Assembly: GCF_947487805.1 (NCBI RefSeq)
Contig: NZ_CANKXW010000005.1
Span: 1-64,000, forward strand
From: an uncultured Tateyamaria sp.
GTDB lineage: Bacteria > Pseudomonadota > Alphaproteobacteria > Rhodobacterales > Rhodobacteraceae
DNA length: 64,000 nt
Direction: 5' to 3'
The notes under the pieces are model-generated. The model was not told the DNA's origin. It saw only the letters and a program-made list of their open reading frames with translations, and searched no databases. Below are positions 44,020 through 52,891 of the stretch, one piece after another; the first letter of the stretch is position 1; each line of letters begins with the position of its first letter. Position numbers and translations under genes: made by a program.

Positions 44020-45246
44020 TTATTCGGCGGACGCGATGATGTCGACGTAACGCGCCTGCGCGTCGGCGGCGGACATGTCAGAGGTCCAGAACTCGGCCAT
44101 CAGGTCCTCGATCTGGGTCTGGGTGTCTGCGGTCAGGTTCATGTCGCCCGACGGCAGGATGTTGCCATCCGCAAGGATGGACAGACCCTTTTGCATGCAG
44201 TCGTTGGCCGACGACATGTCGATGTCACCACGCACCGGCAGCGACCCTTTTTTCAGGTTGAACGCAACCTGCACCTCGGGCGAGATCAGGGTGGAGGCCA
44301 GCTCCATCTGCGCCTTCTTGGTGGCTTCGTCGTCGATTACGGGGAAATAGAATGCGTCGCCCCCGGTATCGAGCACCTCGTTCACGCCCAGACCGGGCAG
44401 GCAGGTGTAATCAACGCCGGCCACTTCGCCCGCGACCTGGAATTCACCCTGCGCCCAGTCGCCCATGATCTGGCCCGCGGCCTGATCGGTGATGACGAGG
44501 TTGGTGGCCAGGTTCCAGTCCTGCACATTGGAATTGCGCGCCAGTTCGCGGGCATTTGCGACCGCTTCGAACACGGCTTTGTAGGCGGGGCCAGCGGCGG
44601 TGTCGGCATTGCGCTCGACCGACACTTCGCGCCAGGCGTCAATGCCTGCAATCGCGATGGTGATCGTGCCAAAGGCGAGGTTTTGCTGCCAGCCCTGCTG
44701 ACCCATGGCCAGCGGCGTGATGCCTGCCTCTTCGAGCTTGGGGGCGGCGGCAACGAATTCGTTCCAGTCGGCGGGCACATCAAGGCCAACCTTTTCAAAT
44801 GCACCATGGCTCAGCCAGATCCACTGGCCCGAATGGATGTTGACCGGCACGCAATAGACGCGACCGTCCAGCGTGCAGGCGTCCAGCAGCGACGGCGGGT
44901 TCACGATGTCTTTCCAACCCTGCGCTTCGGCCAGCTCGGTGAGGTCGGTCATCAGACCGGCTTCGATCAGCTCTTCGGCTTGACGTCCGTGGTTCAGCTG
45001 TGTGGCGCCCATCGGGTCACCGCCCAGAATACGGCTGATGATGATGGGGCGCGCTGTGCCGCCAGACCCGGCGATGGCGCCGTCCACCCATGTGTTGCCC
45101 GTGGCGTCGAACGCCTTGGCAAATTCGGCCACCGCGGCGGCTTCGCCCCCGGATGTCCACCAATGCGTGACCTCCAGGTCCGTGGCATGTGCCGCAGTCG
45201 CGCCAACAAGCGCGGCCGAGGCCAGCAGATGTGTCATTGTCTTCAT
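44020..45246 (-). CDS. CUT1 ABC transporter substrate-binding protein (sugar)
   Basis: 408-aa periplasmic binding protein; signal peptide MKTMTHLLASAALVGATAAH-A, mature DLEVTHWWTSGGEAAAVAEF. The line VPVNIHSGQWIWLSHGAFEK is close to glucose/mannose-type (GtsA) binding proteins. It heads the operon containing beta-mannosidase and GH43, so likely ligands are mannose- or xylose-containing sugars. It is divergent from a LacI gene across a gap with a 34-bp inverted repeat. Confidence 0.88.
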   Translation of the reverse strand: MKTMTHLLASAALVGATAAHATDLEVTHWWTSGGEAAAVAEFAKAFDATGNTWVDGAIAGSGGTARPIIISRILGGDPMGATQLNHGRQAEELIEAGLMTDLTELAEAQGWKDIVNPPSLLDACTLDGRVYCVPVNIHSGQWIWLSHGAFEKVGLDVPADWNEFVAAAPKLEEAGITPLAMGQQGWQQNLAFGTITIAIAGIDAWREVSVERNADTAAGPAYKAVFEAVANARELARNSNVQDWNLATNLVITDQAAGQIMGDWAQGEFQVAGEVAGVDYTCLPGLGVNEVLDTGGDAFYFPVIDDEATKKAQMELASTLISPEVQVAFNLKKGSLPVRGDIDMSSANDCMQKGLSILADGNILPSGDMNLTADTQTQIEDLMAEFWTSDMSAADAQARYVDIIASAE

Positions 45247-45265
45247 TTTGAGTCCTCCCTGACTT

Positions 45266-45299
45266 CTAAATCGTTATAGAAATTGCTACAACGATTTAG
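45266..45299. promoter_or_regulatory. Operator-like inverted repeat upstream of the sugar ABC operon
   Basis: CTAAATCGTT (45266-45275) and AACGATTTAG (45290-45299), 10-bp perfect arms separated by 14 bases, 20 bp upstream of the binding-protein ATG in the divergent gap to the LacI gene at 45434. Expected role: binding site for that LacI protein. The rest of the gap (45300-45433) is AT-rich and should hold the LacI promoter. Confidence 0.65.
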
Positions 45300-45433
45300 A
45301 TTTGCCGATCAAGGTAGAATTTTGCCAGAGATCGAATTAATTATGGAGACAGGCGCAAGGTGCTGATTCCGTTGGTGTTCATTTCTCCGCCAATGGTGTC
45401 TAATTCGGAAATCCTTGGCCGAAAGGGGCCGCA

Positions 45434-46480
45434 ATGACCAAGTCTGGACCTTCCGACACACCATCCGGCATCCGGCTGGAATCAGGTGAACGCCCGACGC
45501 TCAAGACAATTGCGCGGCTGTCCGGCCTTGCCGTTCCGACGGTGTCCCGCGCGCTGGCCGACGCGCCCGACATCGGCAAGCAGACCAAGGCGCGCATCCG
45601 CGATATCGCCCGCCAGATCGGCTACCGGCCCAACCGCGCGGGCGTGCGCCTGCGCACCGGGCGCACCAACGTGATCAGCCTCGTGATGTCGACCGAACAT
45701 GACATGATGAACCATACCGCCCGGCTGATTTCGTCGGTGTCTTCGGCGATCCGCCACACGCCCTACCACATGATCATCACGCCCTATTTTCCGGACGAGG
45801 ACCCGATGGTCCCGATCCGTTACATCGTCGAGACCGGCTCTGCCGACGGGCTGATCATCAACCAGATCGAACCGGACGACCCGCGCGTCCGCTACCTGAT
45901 GGAAAACAAGTTTCCCTTCGTCACCCATGGCCGCACGCAGATGTGCGACCAGCATGCCTATTTTGACTATGACAACACCGCCTTCGGACGGCTGGCCGTG
46001 CGCGCGCTGGCGCGGCGCGGGCGGCGGCGCATCGCCCTTCTGGCCCCGCCGGACAGCCAGAACTATGCCCAGAACATGATCGAAGGGGCCACCGCCGAGG
46101 CGGCGGAGCAAGGTGTCGCGTTCGCCATCGTGCCCGGCGCGGACGCCCATCAGGACAACCCGGTGATCGAACGCGCCATGGGCCCGCTCTTTGCCACCGA
46201 TGCCCCGCCCGACGGGCTGATCGCACCGACCATCGGCGGCTGTGTCACCATGATTGCGGCGGTCGAGGCGATGGGCCTGACCCTGGGCCAGGATTTCGAC
46301 ATGGTCGCCAAGGAGGCGATCACCTTCCTGCGCCGTTTCCGCAAGGAGATCCTTGTGGTGGACGAAGACATCGATCTCGCCGGAGATTTTCTGGCCCGTG
46401 CGCTGCTGCACCGGATCGGCACGCCGGACGCGGCCCCGATGCAGCAACTCGTTGGCCCCGACATGGACATGACATTCTGA
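45434..46480 (+). CDS. LacI family regulator of the sugar ABC operon
   Basis: 348 aa. HTH PTLKTIARLSGLAVPTVSRA, hinge RAGVRLRTGRTNVISL, effector domain following. The AVPTVSR recognition helix is like that of AglR-type regulators, which sit divergent from alpha-glucoside ABC operons; here the divergent operon carries a beta-mannosidase. Predicted to repress the operon at 45246 and possibly itself through the inverted repeat at 45266-45299. Confidence 0.87.
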   Translation: MTKSGPSDTPSGIRLESGERPTLKTIARLSGLAVPTVSRALADAPDIGKQTKARIRDIARQIGYRPNRAGVRLRTGRTNVISLVMSTEHDMMNHTARLISSVSSAIRHTPYHMIITPYFPDEDPMVPIRYIVETGSADGLIINQIEPDDPRVRYLMENKFPFVTHGRTQMCDQHAYFDYDNTAFGRLAVRALARRGRRRIALLAPPDSQNYAQNMIEGATAEAAEQGVAFAIVPGADAHQDNPVIERAMGPLFATDAPPDGLIAPTIGGCVTMIAAVEAMGLTLGQDFDMVAKEAITFLRRFRKEILVVDEDIDLAGDFLARALLHRIGTPDAAPMQQLVGPDMDMTF

Positions 46481-46517
46481 TGGGGCCGCACGCGCGCGCC
46501 CTGCACGGGGCCACACC

Positions 46518-46715
46518 ATGAGCCAGTTCGACCACCCGTTCTTTGCGCCCGCATGGCGGCGTCACCTGACAGTCGCCATCTGCATCCTGTGGGGCCTGTT
46601 CGAACTTTGGAACGGCACCACGCTGTGGGGGCTGCTGTTCCTCGGCATCGGCATGGTTGCGCAACGGCAGTTCAGCCTCATCGACTGGACCAAATATGAC
46701 GAAAAGGACGGATAG
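46518..46715 (+). CDS. Small membrane protein, 65 aa
   Basis: Unrecognised. Two hydrophobic segments, HLTVAICILWGLFELWNG and TLWGLLFLGIGMVAQ, with a charged C-terminus ending WTKYDEKDG. It lies between two LacI genes on the same strand, 37 bases after the first, and its stop codon directly abuts the ATG of the second (TAGATG), so it is probably translated from their shared message. Confidence 0.6.
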   Translation: MSQFDHPFFAPAWRRHLTVAICILWGLFELWNGTTLWGLLFLGIGMVAQRQFSLIDWTKYDEKDG

Positions 46716-47714
46716 ATGCCGGTGACGCTTCGGGATGTGGCGCAGGCTGCGGGCGTGTCGCGTTCGGCGGTGTCACGCTGCTTCACGCCTGGCGCCTCGA
46801 TCAGCGACAAGACCCGCGCCAAGGTCGAACAGGCCGCCAGTGACCTCGGCTACAGCCCCAATGCGCTGGCCTCGTCGCTGACCACGGGCCGCACCAAGCT
46901 GGTGGGCGTGGTATCGAACAACTTTCACAACCCGATTTTCCTCGAATTCTTTGACCGTGTGACGCGGGAATTGCAGGGCAGGGGCCTGCGCCCGCTGCTG
47001 GTGAACCTGTCGGACGAAACCGATCCGACCCAGTCGATCCGCATGTTGCAGCAATATTCGGTGGATGCCGTGATCGTCGCCTCCTCGACCCTGCCGGTCA
47101 GCTTTGCCACCAGCTATGTCGAGGCGGGCATGCGGGTCGTCCATTCTTTCGGACGGCTGACCGACAGCCCCAAGCTGCACGTGCTGGGCATCGACAATGT
47201 TGAGGCGGGCCGCGTGGCCGCGCGCGAGTTGCTGCGCCGGGGTTACCGCCGGGTCGGGTTTCTGGCCGGGCCGCTCTCGGCCACCTCGACCCGCGACCGC
47301 CACACCGGCTTTGCCGAGGAACTGGGGCGGCACAGGGACGTGTCGCTGTCGGTGTCCTATGCGCAAGCCTATAGCTTTGACGCGGGCCGGGCCGAGATGA
47401 CGCGCCTGTTGTCCATGGGCCCGGCAGAGGCGTATTTCTGCGGCGACGACGTGCTGTCCATCGGGGCGTTGTCGGCGATCCGCGACGCGGGCCTGTCGGT
47501 GCCGGATGACGTTGGCATCCTCGGCCTCAACAACATGGAAATGGCAGGTTGGGAGCTGATCAACCTGACCACGATCCACAACCCCGTGGACGAGATCGTG
47601 CGCGGCTCGGTCGATCTGGTCGACCGGATGCTGAGCGGAGCAGAGACCGCACCCCAATCCATCGCCTTTGACTGCAAGGTGGTGGAACGGGGCACGCTGC
47701 GCCCCGCGCCCTGA
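46716..47714 (+). CDS. LacI family regulator, candidate inositol regulator
   Basis: 332 aa. HTH VTLRDVAQAAGVSRSAVSRC, hinge NALASSLTTGRTKLVGVV, effector domain to VPDDVGILGLNNMEMAGWEL. It neighbours the inositol locus, and the perfect LacI-type site TTGCAACCGGTTGCAA lies between the two divergent inositol gene sets at 50924, so it is the best candidate for their regulator. Convergent with the next oxidoreductase gene (9-bp gap). Confidence 0.85.
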   Translation: MPVTLRDVAQAAGVSRSAVSRCFTPGASISDKTRAKVEQAASDLGYSPNALASSLTTGRTKLVGVVSNNFHNPIFLEFFDRVTRELQGRGLRPLLVNLSDETDPTQSIRMLQQYSVDAVIVASSTLPVSFATSYVEAGMRVVHSFGRLTDSPKLHVLGIDNVEAGRVAARELLRRGYRRVGFLAGPLSATSTRDRHTGFAEELGRHRDVSLSVSYAQAYSFDAGRAEMTRLLSMGPAEAYFCGDDVLSIGALSAIRDAGLSVPDDVGILGLNNMEMAGWELINLTTIHNPVDEIVRGSVDLVDRMLSGAETAPQSIAFDCKVVERGTLRPAP

Positions 47715-47723
47715 CCGGTCTGT

Positions 47724-48878
47724 TTACCGGAACATTGGCGGACGCGCATCCAGCCACGCGCCATCCTGCTTGCCCGATTCCGCCACCGCGAACACGGCCG
47801 CCATCGACCGCAACCCGTCTTCGGCCCGAGGATAGAGATTGGCCGCCGGATCCATCAGCCGCCCCTCCTTGCGCGCGCCAATCGCCTCGGCCAGATCGGT
47901 ATAGATATTGGCAAAGGCCAGCGGCATCCCCTCGGCATGGCCGATGGTGACGCGGGTGGTCCGGTCCGCCTCGGGCGACAGGTTCGCCTCGCCCCGCTCG
48001 ATCACCTGAAGGCGTTCGTTCAGCGGCATGTAATACAGCTGGTTGGGCTGTTCCTGGCTCCACCGCAAACCGCCTGTCTCGCCAAAGACCTGAATGCCCA
48101 GACCATGCTGCCGCCCGATGGCCACAGAACTGGTCCACAACCGCCCGACAGCCCCCCCATCCATGCGGAAATTGACCATAGCGTCATCCTCAAGCGTACG
48201 CACGTCGATGCAGGACACCGTGTCGGCGGACAGCTTTTCGACCTCCTGCCCGGTGACAAAGGACGCCATGTGCAGTGCATGGATGCCGCAATCGGCAAAC
48301 TGCGCCGACACGCCCGCCTGCGCGGGGTCATAGCGCCAGCGCACCCGCGGGTTGTCCGCGTCAGTGGCATCCGCGTGGTGGCCGTGGGCAAACTCCGCCA
48401 CCACCAGCCGCACCTTGCCGATGTCACCGCGCGCCACCATCGCCCGCATGTGCCGCACCAGCGAATATCCGGAATAGCCATAGTTCACCGCGCAGATGTT
48501 GCCGGTCTTCTGGGCGATCTCGACGATCTCCTGCCCTTCCTCGACGGTCATCGTCATCGGCTTTTCGCAGAGCACGTGGAACCCGGCCTCAAGATAGGCC
48601 TTGGTGATCTCGAAATGGGTGGCGTTGGGCGTGGCGACGGTAACCAGATCGATCCGGTCCTCGCGCGCGCTCTCGCCCTCCAGCATCTCCTGCCACGACC
48701 CGTAAGCCCGGTCGCCCAGACCCAGACGGCGGCCATAATCGCGCCCCTCCTCGGGGCGGTGATCCAGCGCGCCCGCGGAAAATTCGAATAGTCCGTCTAG
48801 GCCCGCCCCCAACCGGTGCGCAGGCCCGATCTGGCTGCCTTCACCGCCGCCGATCATGCCCCATTGCAGCTTTGCCAT
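47724..48878 (-). CDS. Gfo/Idh/MocA family oxidoreductase (inositol locus, 1)
   Basis: 384-aa NAD(P)-dependent dehydrogenase: WGMIGGGEGSQIGPAHRLG, CEKPMTMTVEEGQEIV with the catalytic lysine, and SAQFADCGIHALHMASFV with the D-x-x-x-H pair. It is similar in layout to the enzyme at 24281. Last of three minus-strand genes transcribed away from iolD. Probable substrate: an inositol isomer or related ketone, from context only. Confidence 0.84.
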   Translation of the reverse strand: MAKLQWGMIGGGEGSQIGPAHRLGAGLDGLFEFSAGALDHRPEEGRDYGRRLGLGDRAYGSWQEMLEGESAREDRIDLVTVATPNATHFEITKAYLEAGFHVLCEKPMTMTVEEGQEIVEIAQKTGNICAVNYGYSGYSLVRHMRAMVARGDIGKVRLVVAEFAHGHHADATDADNPRVRWRYDPAQAGVSAQFADCGIHALHMASFVTGQEVEKLSADTVSCIDVRTLEDDAMVNFRMDGGAVGRLWTSSVAIGRQHGLGIQVFGETGGLRWSQEQPNQLYYMPLNERLQVIERGEANLSPEADRTTRVTIGHAEGMPLAFANIYTDLAEAIGARKEGRLMDPAANLYPRAEDGLRSMAAVFAVAESGKQDGAWLDARPPMFR

Positions 48879-48892
48879 GTCTCAGGTCCCCC

Positions 48893-49780
48893 TCAAAAAC
48901 CGATGGATTGCAGGTAGGTGCGGTTCAGTTTCGCGTCGTCCACCGGCGATGTGTCGCCTGCCGGGTCGCAGTCCTGCTCCACCGTGCACCAGCCGTCAAA
49001 GCCGTGGTCCAGCAGCACCTGCCGCACGGCCGGGAAATCCACGTCGCCATCGCCCAGATTGCAGAAGATGCCCTGACCGCAGGCGTCATAGAACCCGGTG
49101 CGTTTGGCGATCACGTCGGCCTTTACCTTCGGGTCGATGTCCTTGAAATGCATATAGCTGATGCGCGGCATGTGCCGTTTCATGAACGCTACCGGATCGA
49201 ACCCGGCATAGGAATGGTGCCCGGTGTCGAAACAGATCTTGAGGATGCTCTCGTCCACCTCGTCCAGCAGCCGCTCCAGTTCCGGCTCGAAATCCATGAA
49301 CCCCGCGGCATGGGCGTGGATGCCCACGGTCAGCCCGTATTCCTCGGCGCCCATCCGCGCGATGGTGGCAATGCGGTCGCGATAGGCGGCCCATTCGGCG
49401 GCGTCCATCTGCTCGGCCTCGGCCACGCGGCCCGCCGTGGGCGCGCGCCGCTCTGATATGCTGTCGATCAGCACAAGATGCTGCGCGCCATGCGCTTTCA
49501 GCGCGGCACAGGTGCGCACCGATCCGTCCATGACGTCATCCCAGGCCGCGGGATCGTGGAACGGGCGGAACACCACGCCCCCCACCAGTTCCTGGCCGAA
49601 CTCCTCCAGCGCGTCGCCCAGCACGGCCGGGTCTTCGGGCATGAAACCCACTGGCCCCAGCTCGATGCCGGTATACCCCGCATCCGCGTTCTCCTGCAGC
49701 ACCTTGCGCCAGGCCGGGTTGCGCGGATCGTCCGCAAATTCCACACCCCACGAACAGGGGGCATTGCCGATCTTGATCAT
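48893..49780 (-). CDS. IolE-like TIM-barrel protein (inosose dehydratase candidate)
   Basis: 295 aa, starting MIKIGNAPCSWGVEF. The C-terminal half follows IolE closely: KICFDTGHHSYAGFDPV, ISYMHFKDIDPKV, GIFCNLGDGDVDFPAV, GFDGWCTVEQDCDP. IolE removes water from scyllo-inosose to give the diketone hydrolysed by IolD. The plus-strand iol operon lacks an iolE, and this gene supplies the best candidate. IolI-type isomerase activity is the alternative. The purine-rich AAGGCGAAGAG precedes ATG 49780. Confidence 0.72.
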   Translation of the reverse strand: MIKIGNAPCSWGVEFADDPRNPAWRKVLQENADAGYTGIELGPVGFMPEDPAVLGDALEEFGQELVGGVVFRPFHDPAAWDDVMDGSVRTCAALKAHGAQHLVLIDSISERRAPTAGRVAEAEQMDAAEWAAYRDRIATIARMGAEEYGLTVGIHAHAAGFMDFEPELERLLDEVDESILKICFDTGHHSYAGFDPVAFMKRHMPRISYMHFKDIDPKVKADVIAKRTGFYDACGQGIFCNLGDGDVDFPAVRQVLLDHGFDGWCTVEQDCDPAGDTSPVDDAKLNRTYLQSIGF

Positions 49781-49796
49781 GTCTCTTCGCCTTCGT

Positions 49797-50900
49797 TCAA
49801 AAATCCGCCACGCTGACCCACGCGCCCATCCGGGACGACGCGAGGCACGCAGCCACAACCTGGTTCACCGCCAGCCCCTCTTGAAACGTCGGCCAGACGG
49901 GCGTGCCGCTGGAAATGGCGTTCAGGAAATCCTTGGCCTCGATGATGATCTGATCCTGGTATCCGGTGCCATGACCCGGCCCCTGACAGAACGGCAGGTA
50001 ATCGGGATGGGTGGGACCGGTCAATATCTTGCGGAACCCGCGTTCGGCCTCCGGCCCTTCGGCCAGGTACAGCCACAGCGCATTCTGATCCTCGCCGTCA
50101 AAGCGGATCGCACCCTTGGTGCCATAGATGTCATAGGCATAGCCCATCTTGCGCCCCGTCGCGATGCGACTGACAAAGATGCTGCCAGTCACGCCATTGT
50201 CGAATTCGACCTGCAAATGCGCCTGATCGTCATTGGTCACCAGCACGCCGCCCCGGTCGCTGTGCACCGTCTCCACCACCGCATGCAGGCGGGTGATCGG
50301 GCCGATCAGCGCGTGGGCGCAGTTGATCGGATGCGGGGCCAGATCCCCCATGCAGCCATTGGCATCCCCGCTGGTGCGCCACGATGCGGGCGCGTCCGGA
50401 TCGGCATAGAAATCCTCGGTCATTTCGCCGCGAAACGACGTCACCTCGCCGATACGCCCCTCGGCGATCAACTGGCGCGCAAACTGCGTGGCGGGCGTGC
50501 GCATGTAATTGAACCCCACCGCGTTCGCCACACCCGCGGCCTGTGCAGCCGCCACCATCGCGCGGGCATCATCCGGCGTCTCGGCCAGCGGCTTTTCACA
50601 CAGCACCGGCTTGCGCAGGGCAAAGGCCGCCATCGCAATGTCCTTGTGCGTCTCCTGCGGCGAGGCGATGACCACCGCCTCGACCTTGGGGTCACCCACC
50701 AGCGTGCGCCAGTCATCGGTGGCGCGGGCAAATCCGAAACTGTCGCGATACCGCTCCGCCGACGTCATGCTGGTTGCGCAGACCATCTCCAGACGGGGCC
50801 GCAGGTCCGTGTCAAACAGCGTCGCAACGCTCGAAAAGGCGGCCGCATGGGCCTTGCCCATATACCCCCCACCGACAATTCCGATCCCGATCTCGGGCAT
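49797..50900 (-). CDS. Gfo/Idh/MocA family oxidoreductase (inositol locus, 2)
   Basis: 367 aa from ATG 50900 with GGAGGT six bases upstream. IGIVGGGYMGKAHAAAF Rossmann motif, CEKPLAETPDDARAMV, and CMGDLAPHPINCAHAL with D-x-x-x-H. Probably an inositol (scyllo- or another isomer) dehydrogenase. It is the first gene of the minus-strand set and divergent from iolD with the LacI-type operator 24 bp upstream of its ATG. Confidence 0.84.
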   Translation of the reverse strand: MPEIGIGIVGGGYMGKAHAAAFSSVATLFDTDLRPRLEMVCATSMTSAERYRDSFGFARATDDWRTLVGDPKVEAVVIASPQETHKDIAMAAFALRKPVLCEKPLAETPDDARAMVAAAQAAGVANAVGFNYMRTPATQFARQLIAEGRIGEVTSFRGEMTEDFYADPDAPASWRTSGDANGCMGDLAPHPINCAHALIGPITRLHAVVETVHSDRGGVLVTNDDQAHLQVEFDNGVTGSIFVSRIATGRKMGYAYDIYGTKGAIRFDGEDQNALWLYLAEGPEAERGFRKILTGPTHPDYLPFCQGPGHGTGYQDQIIIEAKDFLNAISSGTPVWPTFQEGLAVNQVVAACLASSRMGAWVSVADF

Positions 50901-50923
50901 GTGCGGACCTCCTCCAAAAGCTG

Positions 50924-50939
50924 TTGCAACCGGTTGCAA
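50924..50939. promoter_or_regulatory. LacI-type operator TTGCAACCGGTTGCAA
   Basis: Perfect 16-bp palindrome with central CG in the 119-bp gap between the divergent oxidoreductase gene (ATG 50900) and iolD (ATG 51020). It is placed to control both directions. Its 7-bp arms are identical to those of the island palindromes at 437-4417, which have other centres. Confidence 0.75.
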
Positions 50940-51019
50940 GTTTGCTATCGTCATTCCGATGGACGGGTCAATACAGAATCGTCGATACTCAGGTTCGCGC
51001 GTCCATGGGGAGGATCAAA

Positions 51020-52888
51020 ATGGCAGCTTCGGACACCGTGCGTCTGACGACGGCGCAGGCGATCATTCGCTATCTCGCGGCACAGTACATCACCATCGAC
51101 GGGCAGGAATGGCGCCTGTGCGGCGGCGGCTTTGGCATCTTTGGCCACGGCAATGTGACCTGCCTCGGCGAGGCGCTTTATGACCACAAGGACGCGCTGC
51201 CGCTCTATCGCGGGCAGAACGAACAAAGCATGGGCTTCGCGGCGGCGGCCTATGGCAAGCAGTGGCTGCGCCAGCGGTTCATGTTCTGCACCGCGTCGGC
51301 GGGGCCGGGCACCGCCAACCTGCTGACCGCCTCGGCGCTGGCCCATGCGAACCGGTTGCCCATGCTGATGCTGTGCGGCGATACGTTCCTGACCCGTCTG
51401 CCTGACCCGGTGCTGCAACAGCTCGAACACTTCGGTGATCCGACATTCGGCGTGAACGACGCGTTCAAATCCGTCACGCGGTACTGGGACCGGATCACGC
51501 ACCCCGCCCAGATCATCCAGTCGCTGCCCAATGCCATCGCCACAATGCTGGACCCCGCCGATTGCGGCCCGGCCTTCCTCGGCCTGCCGCAGGACGTGCA
51601 GGGCTGGGCCTATGACTACCCCGTCGCGATGTTTGACAAGGTCGTGCACCGCATCCGCCGCCAAACCCCCGACGCCGCCGAAGTGGCCGATGCCGCCGCC
51701 GCCCTGCGCGCGGCCAAACGGCCCATGATCATCGCAGGCGGCGGGGTGCAGTATTCCGGCGCCGTGGCCGAACTCACCGCCTTTGCCGAGGCGCACAAGA
51801 TTCCGGTCGTCGAAACCATCGCGGGCCGCGCCAACCTGCTCGACACCCACCCGCTCAACACCGGACCCATCGGCGTCACCGGATCGGACAGCGCCAACAC
51901 CATCGCCGAAGAGGCGGACGTGATCCTCTCCGTGGGTTGCCGGTTGCAGGACTTCACCACCGGCTCCTGGACCGCCTTTGCCCAGGACGCACAGATCATC
52001 GGCCTCAACGCGGGCCGCCACGACGCGGGCAAACACCGCTCGCTGCCCGTGGTGGGGGACGCGAAGCTGGGCCTGACGGCACTGGCCGCCGCGATGGGTG
52101 ACTATACGGCCCCGTCCGGCTGGACCAACCGCGCCGCCGGTGAGCGCGCCAAATGGGTGGATTATGTCGCGGACAACGTCGCCACCGGCAACCGACCCAA
52201 CTCCTACGCCCAGGCCATCGGGGCCGTGAACGCGCTCTGCGATCCGCGCGACCGCGTGGTCGCTGCCGCAGGCGGCCTGCCCGCCGAGGTGACCGCTAAC
52301 TGGCGCACGCTGGACATCGGCACCGTGGACGTCGAGTTCGGCTTTTCCTGCATGGGCTACGAGATCGCAGGCGCATGGGGCGCGCGCATCGCACAAGCCG
52401 AACGCGAACCCGACAGCGACGTCATCACCTTCTGCGGCGACGGCTCCTACCTGCTGATGAACTCCGACATCTATTCCTCGGTCCTCAGCCGGAAAAAGAT
52501 GATCGTGCTGGTCCTCGACAATGGCGGCTTTGCCGTCATCAACAAGCTGCAAAACAACACCGGCAACGAAAGCTTCAACAACCTGCTGGCCGATGCGCCC
52601 ACGATCCCGCAGGCCTTTGCCGTCGATTTCGAGGCCCACGCCGCAGCCATGGGTGCCACCGCCGAAACCGTTGAAAATGCAAGCGAACTGGGCGAGGCCT
52701 TCAAACGCGCCAAGGCCAGCGACAAAACCTATGTCATCTGCATGAAGGTCGACGCCTACGAGGGCTGGACCACAGAAGGCCACACCTGGTGGGAGGTCGG
52801 CACCCCCCACGTCACCGACAATCCAAAGGTCGCCGCCGCCCACACCGACTGGGAATCCACCCGGCCCAAGCAACGCAAGGGAGTTTGA
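51020..52888 (+). CDS. iolD: 3D-(3,5/4)-trihydroxycyclohexane-1,2-dione hydrolase IolD
   Basis: Thiamine-diphosphate enzyme that opens the ring of the diketone formed from inosose, giving 5-deoxy-glucuronate. 622 aa: the PYR domain has LPLYRGQNEQSMGFAAAAYG with the activating Glu, a central Rossmann-like domain follows, and the PP domain has TFCGDGSYLLMNSD, the GDG...N ThDP motif. GGGGAGGA six bases before ATG 51020 sets the start. First gene of the plus-strand inositol operon. Confidence 0.93.
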   Translation: MAASDTVRLTTAQAIIRYLAAQYITIDGQEWRLCGGGFGIFGHGNVTCLGEALYDHKDALPLYRGQNEQSMGFAAAAYGKQWLRQRFMFCTASAGPGTANLLTASALAHANRLPMLMLCGDTFLTRLPDPVLQQLEHFGDPTFGVNDAFKSVTRYWDRITHPAQIIQSLPNAIATMLDPADCGPAFLGLPQDVQGWAYDYPVAMFDKVVHRIRRQTPDAAEVADAAAALRAAKRPMIIAGGGVQYSGAVAELTAFAEAHKIPVVETIAGRANLLDTHPLNTGPIGVTGSDSANTIAEEADVILSVGCRLQDFTTGSWTAFAQDAQIIGLNAGRHDAGKHRSLPVVGDAKLGLTALAAAMGDYTAPSGWTNRAAGERAKWVDYVADNVATGNRPNSYAQAIGAVNALCDPRDRVVAAAGGLPAEVTANWRTLDIGTVDVEFGFSCMGYEIAGAWGARIAQAEREPDSDVITFCGDGSYLLMNSDIYSSVLSRKKMIVLVLDNGGFAVINKLQNNTGNESFNNLLADAPTIPQAFAVDFEAHAAAMGATAETVENASELGEAFKRAKASDKTYVICMKVDAYEGWTTEGHTWWEVGTPHVTDNPKVAAAHTDWESTRPKQRKGV

Positions 52889-52891
52889 ACG

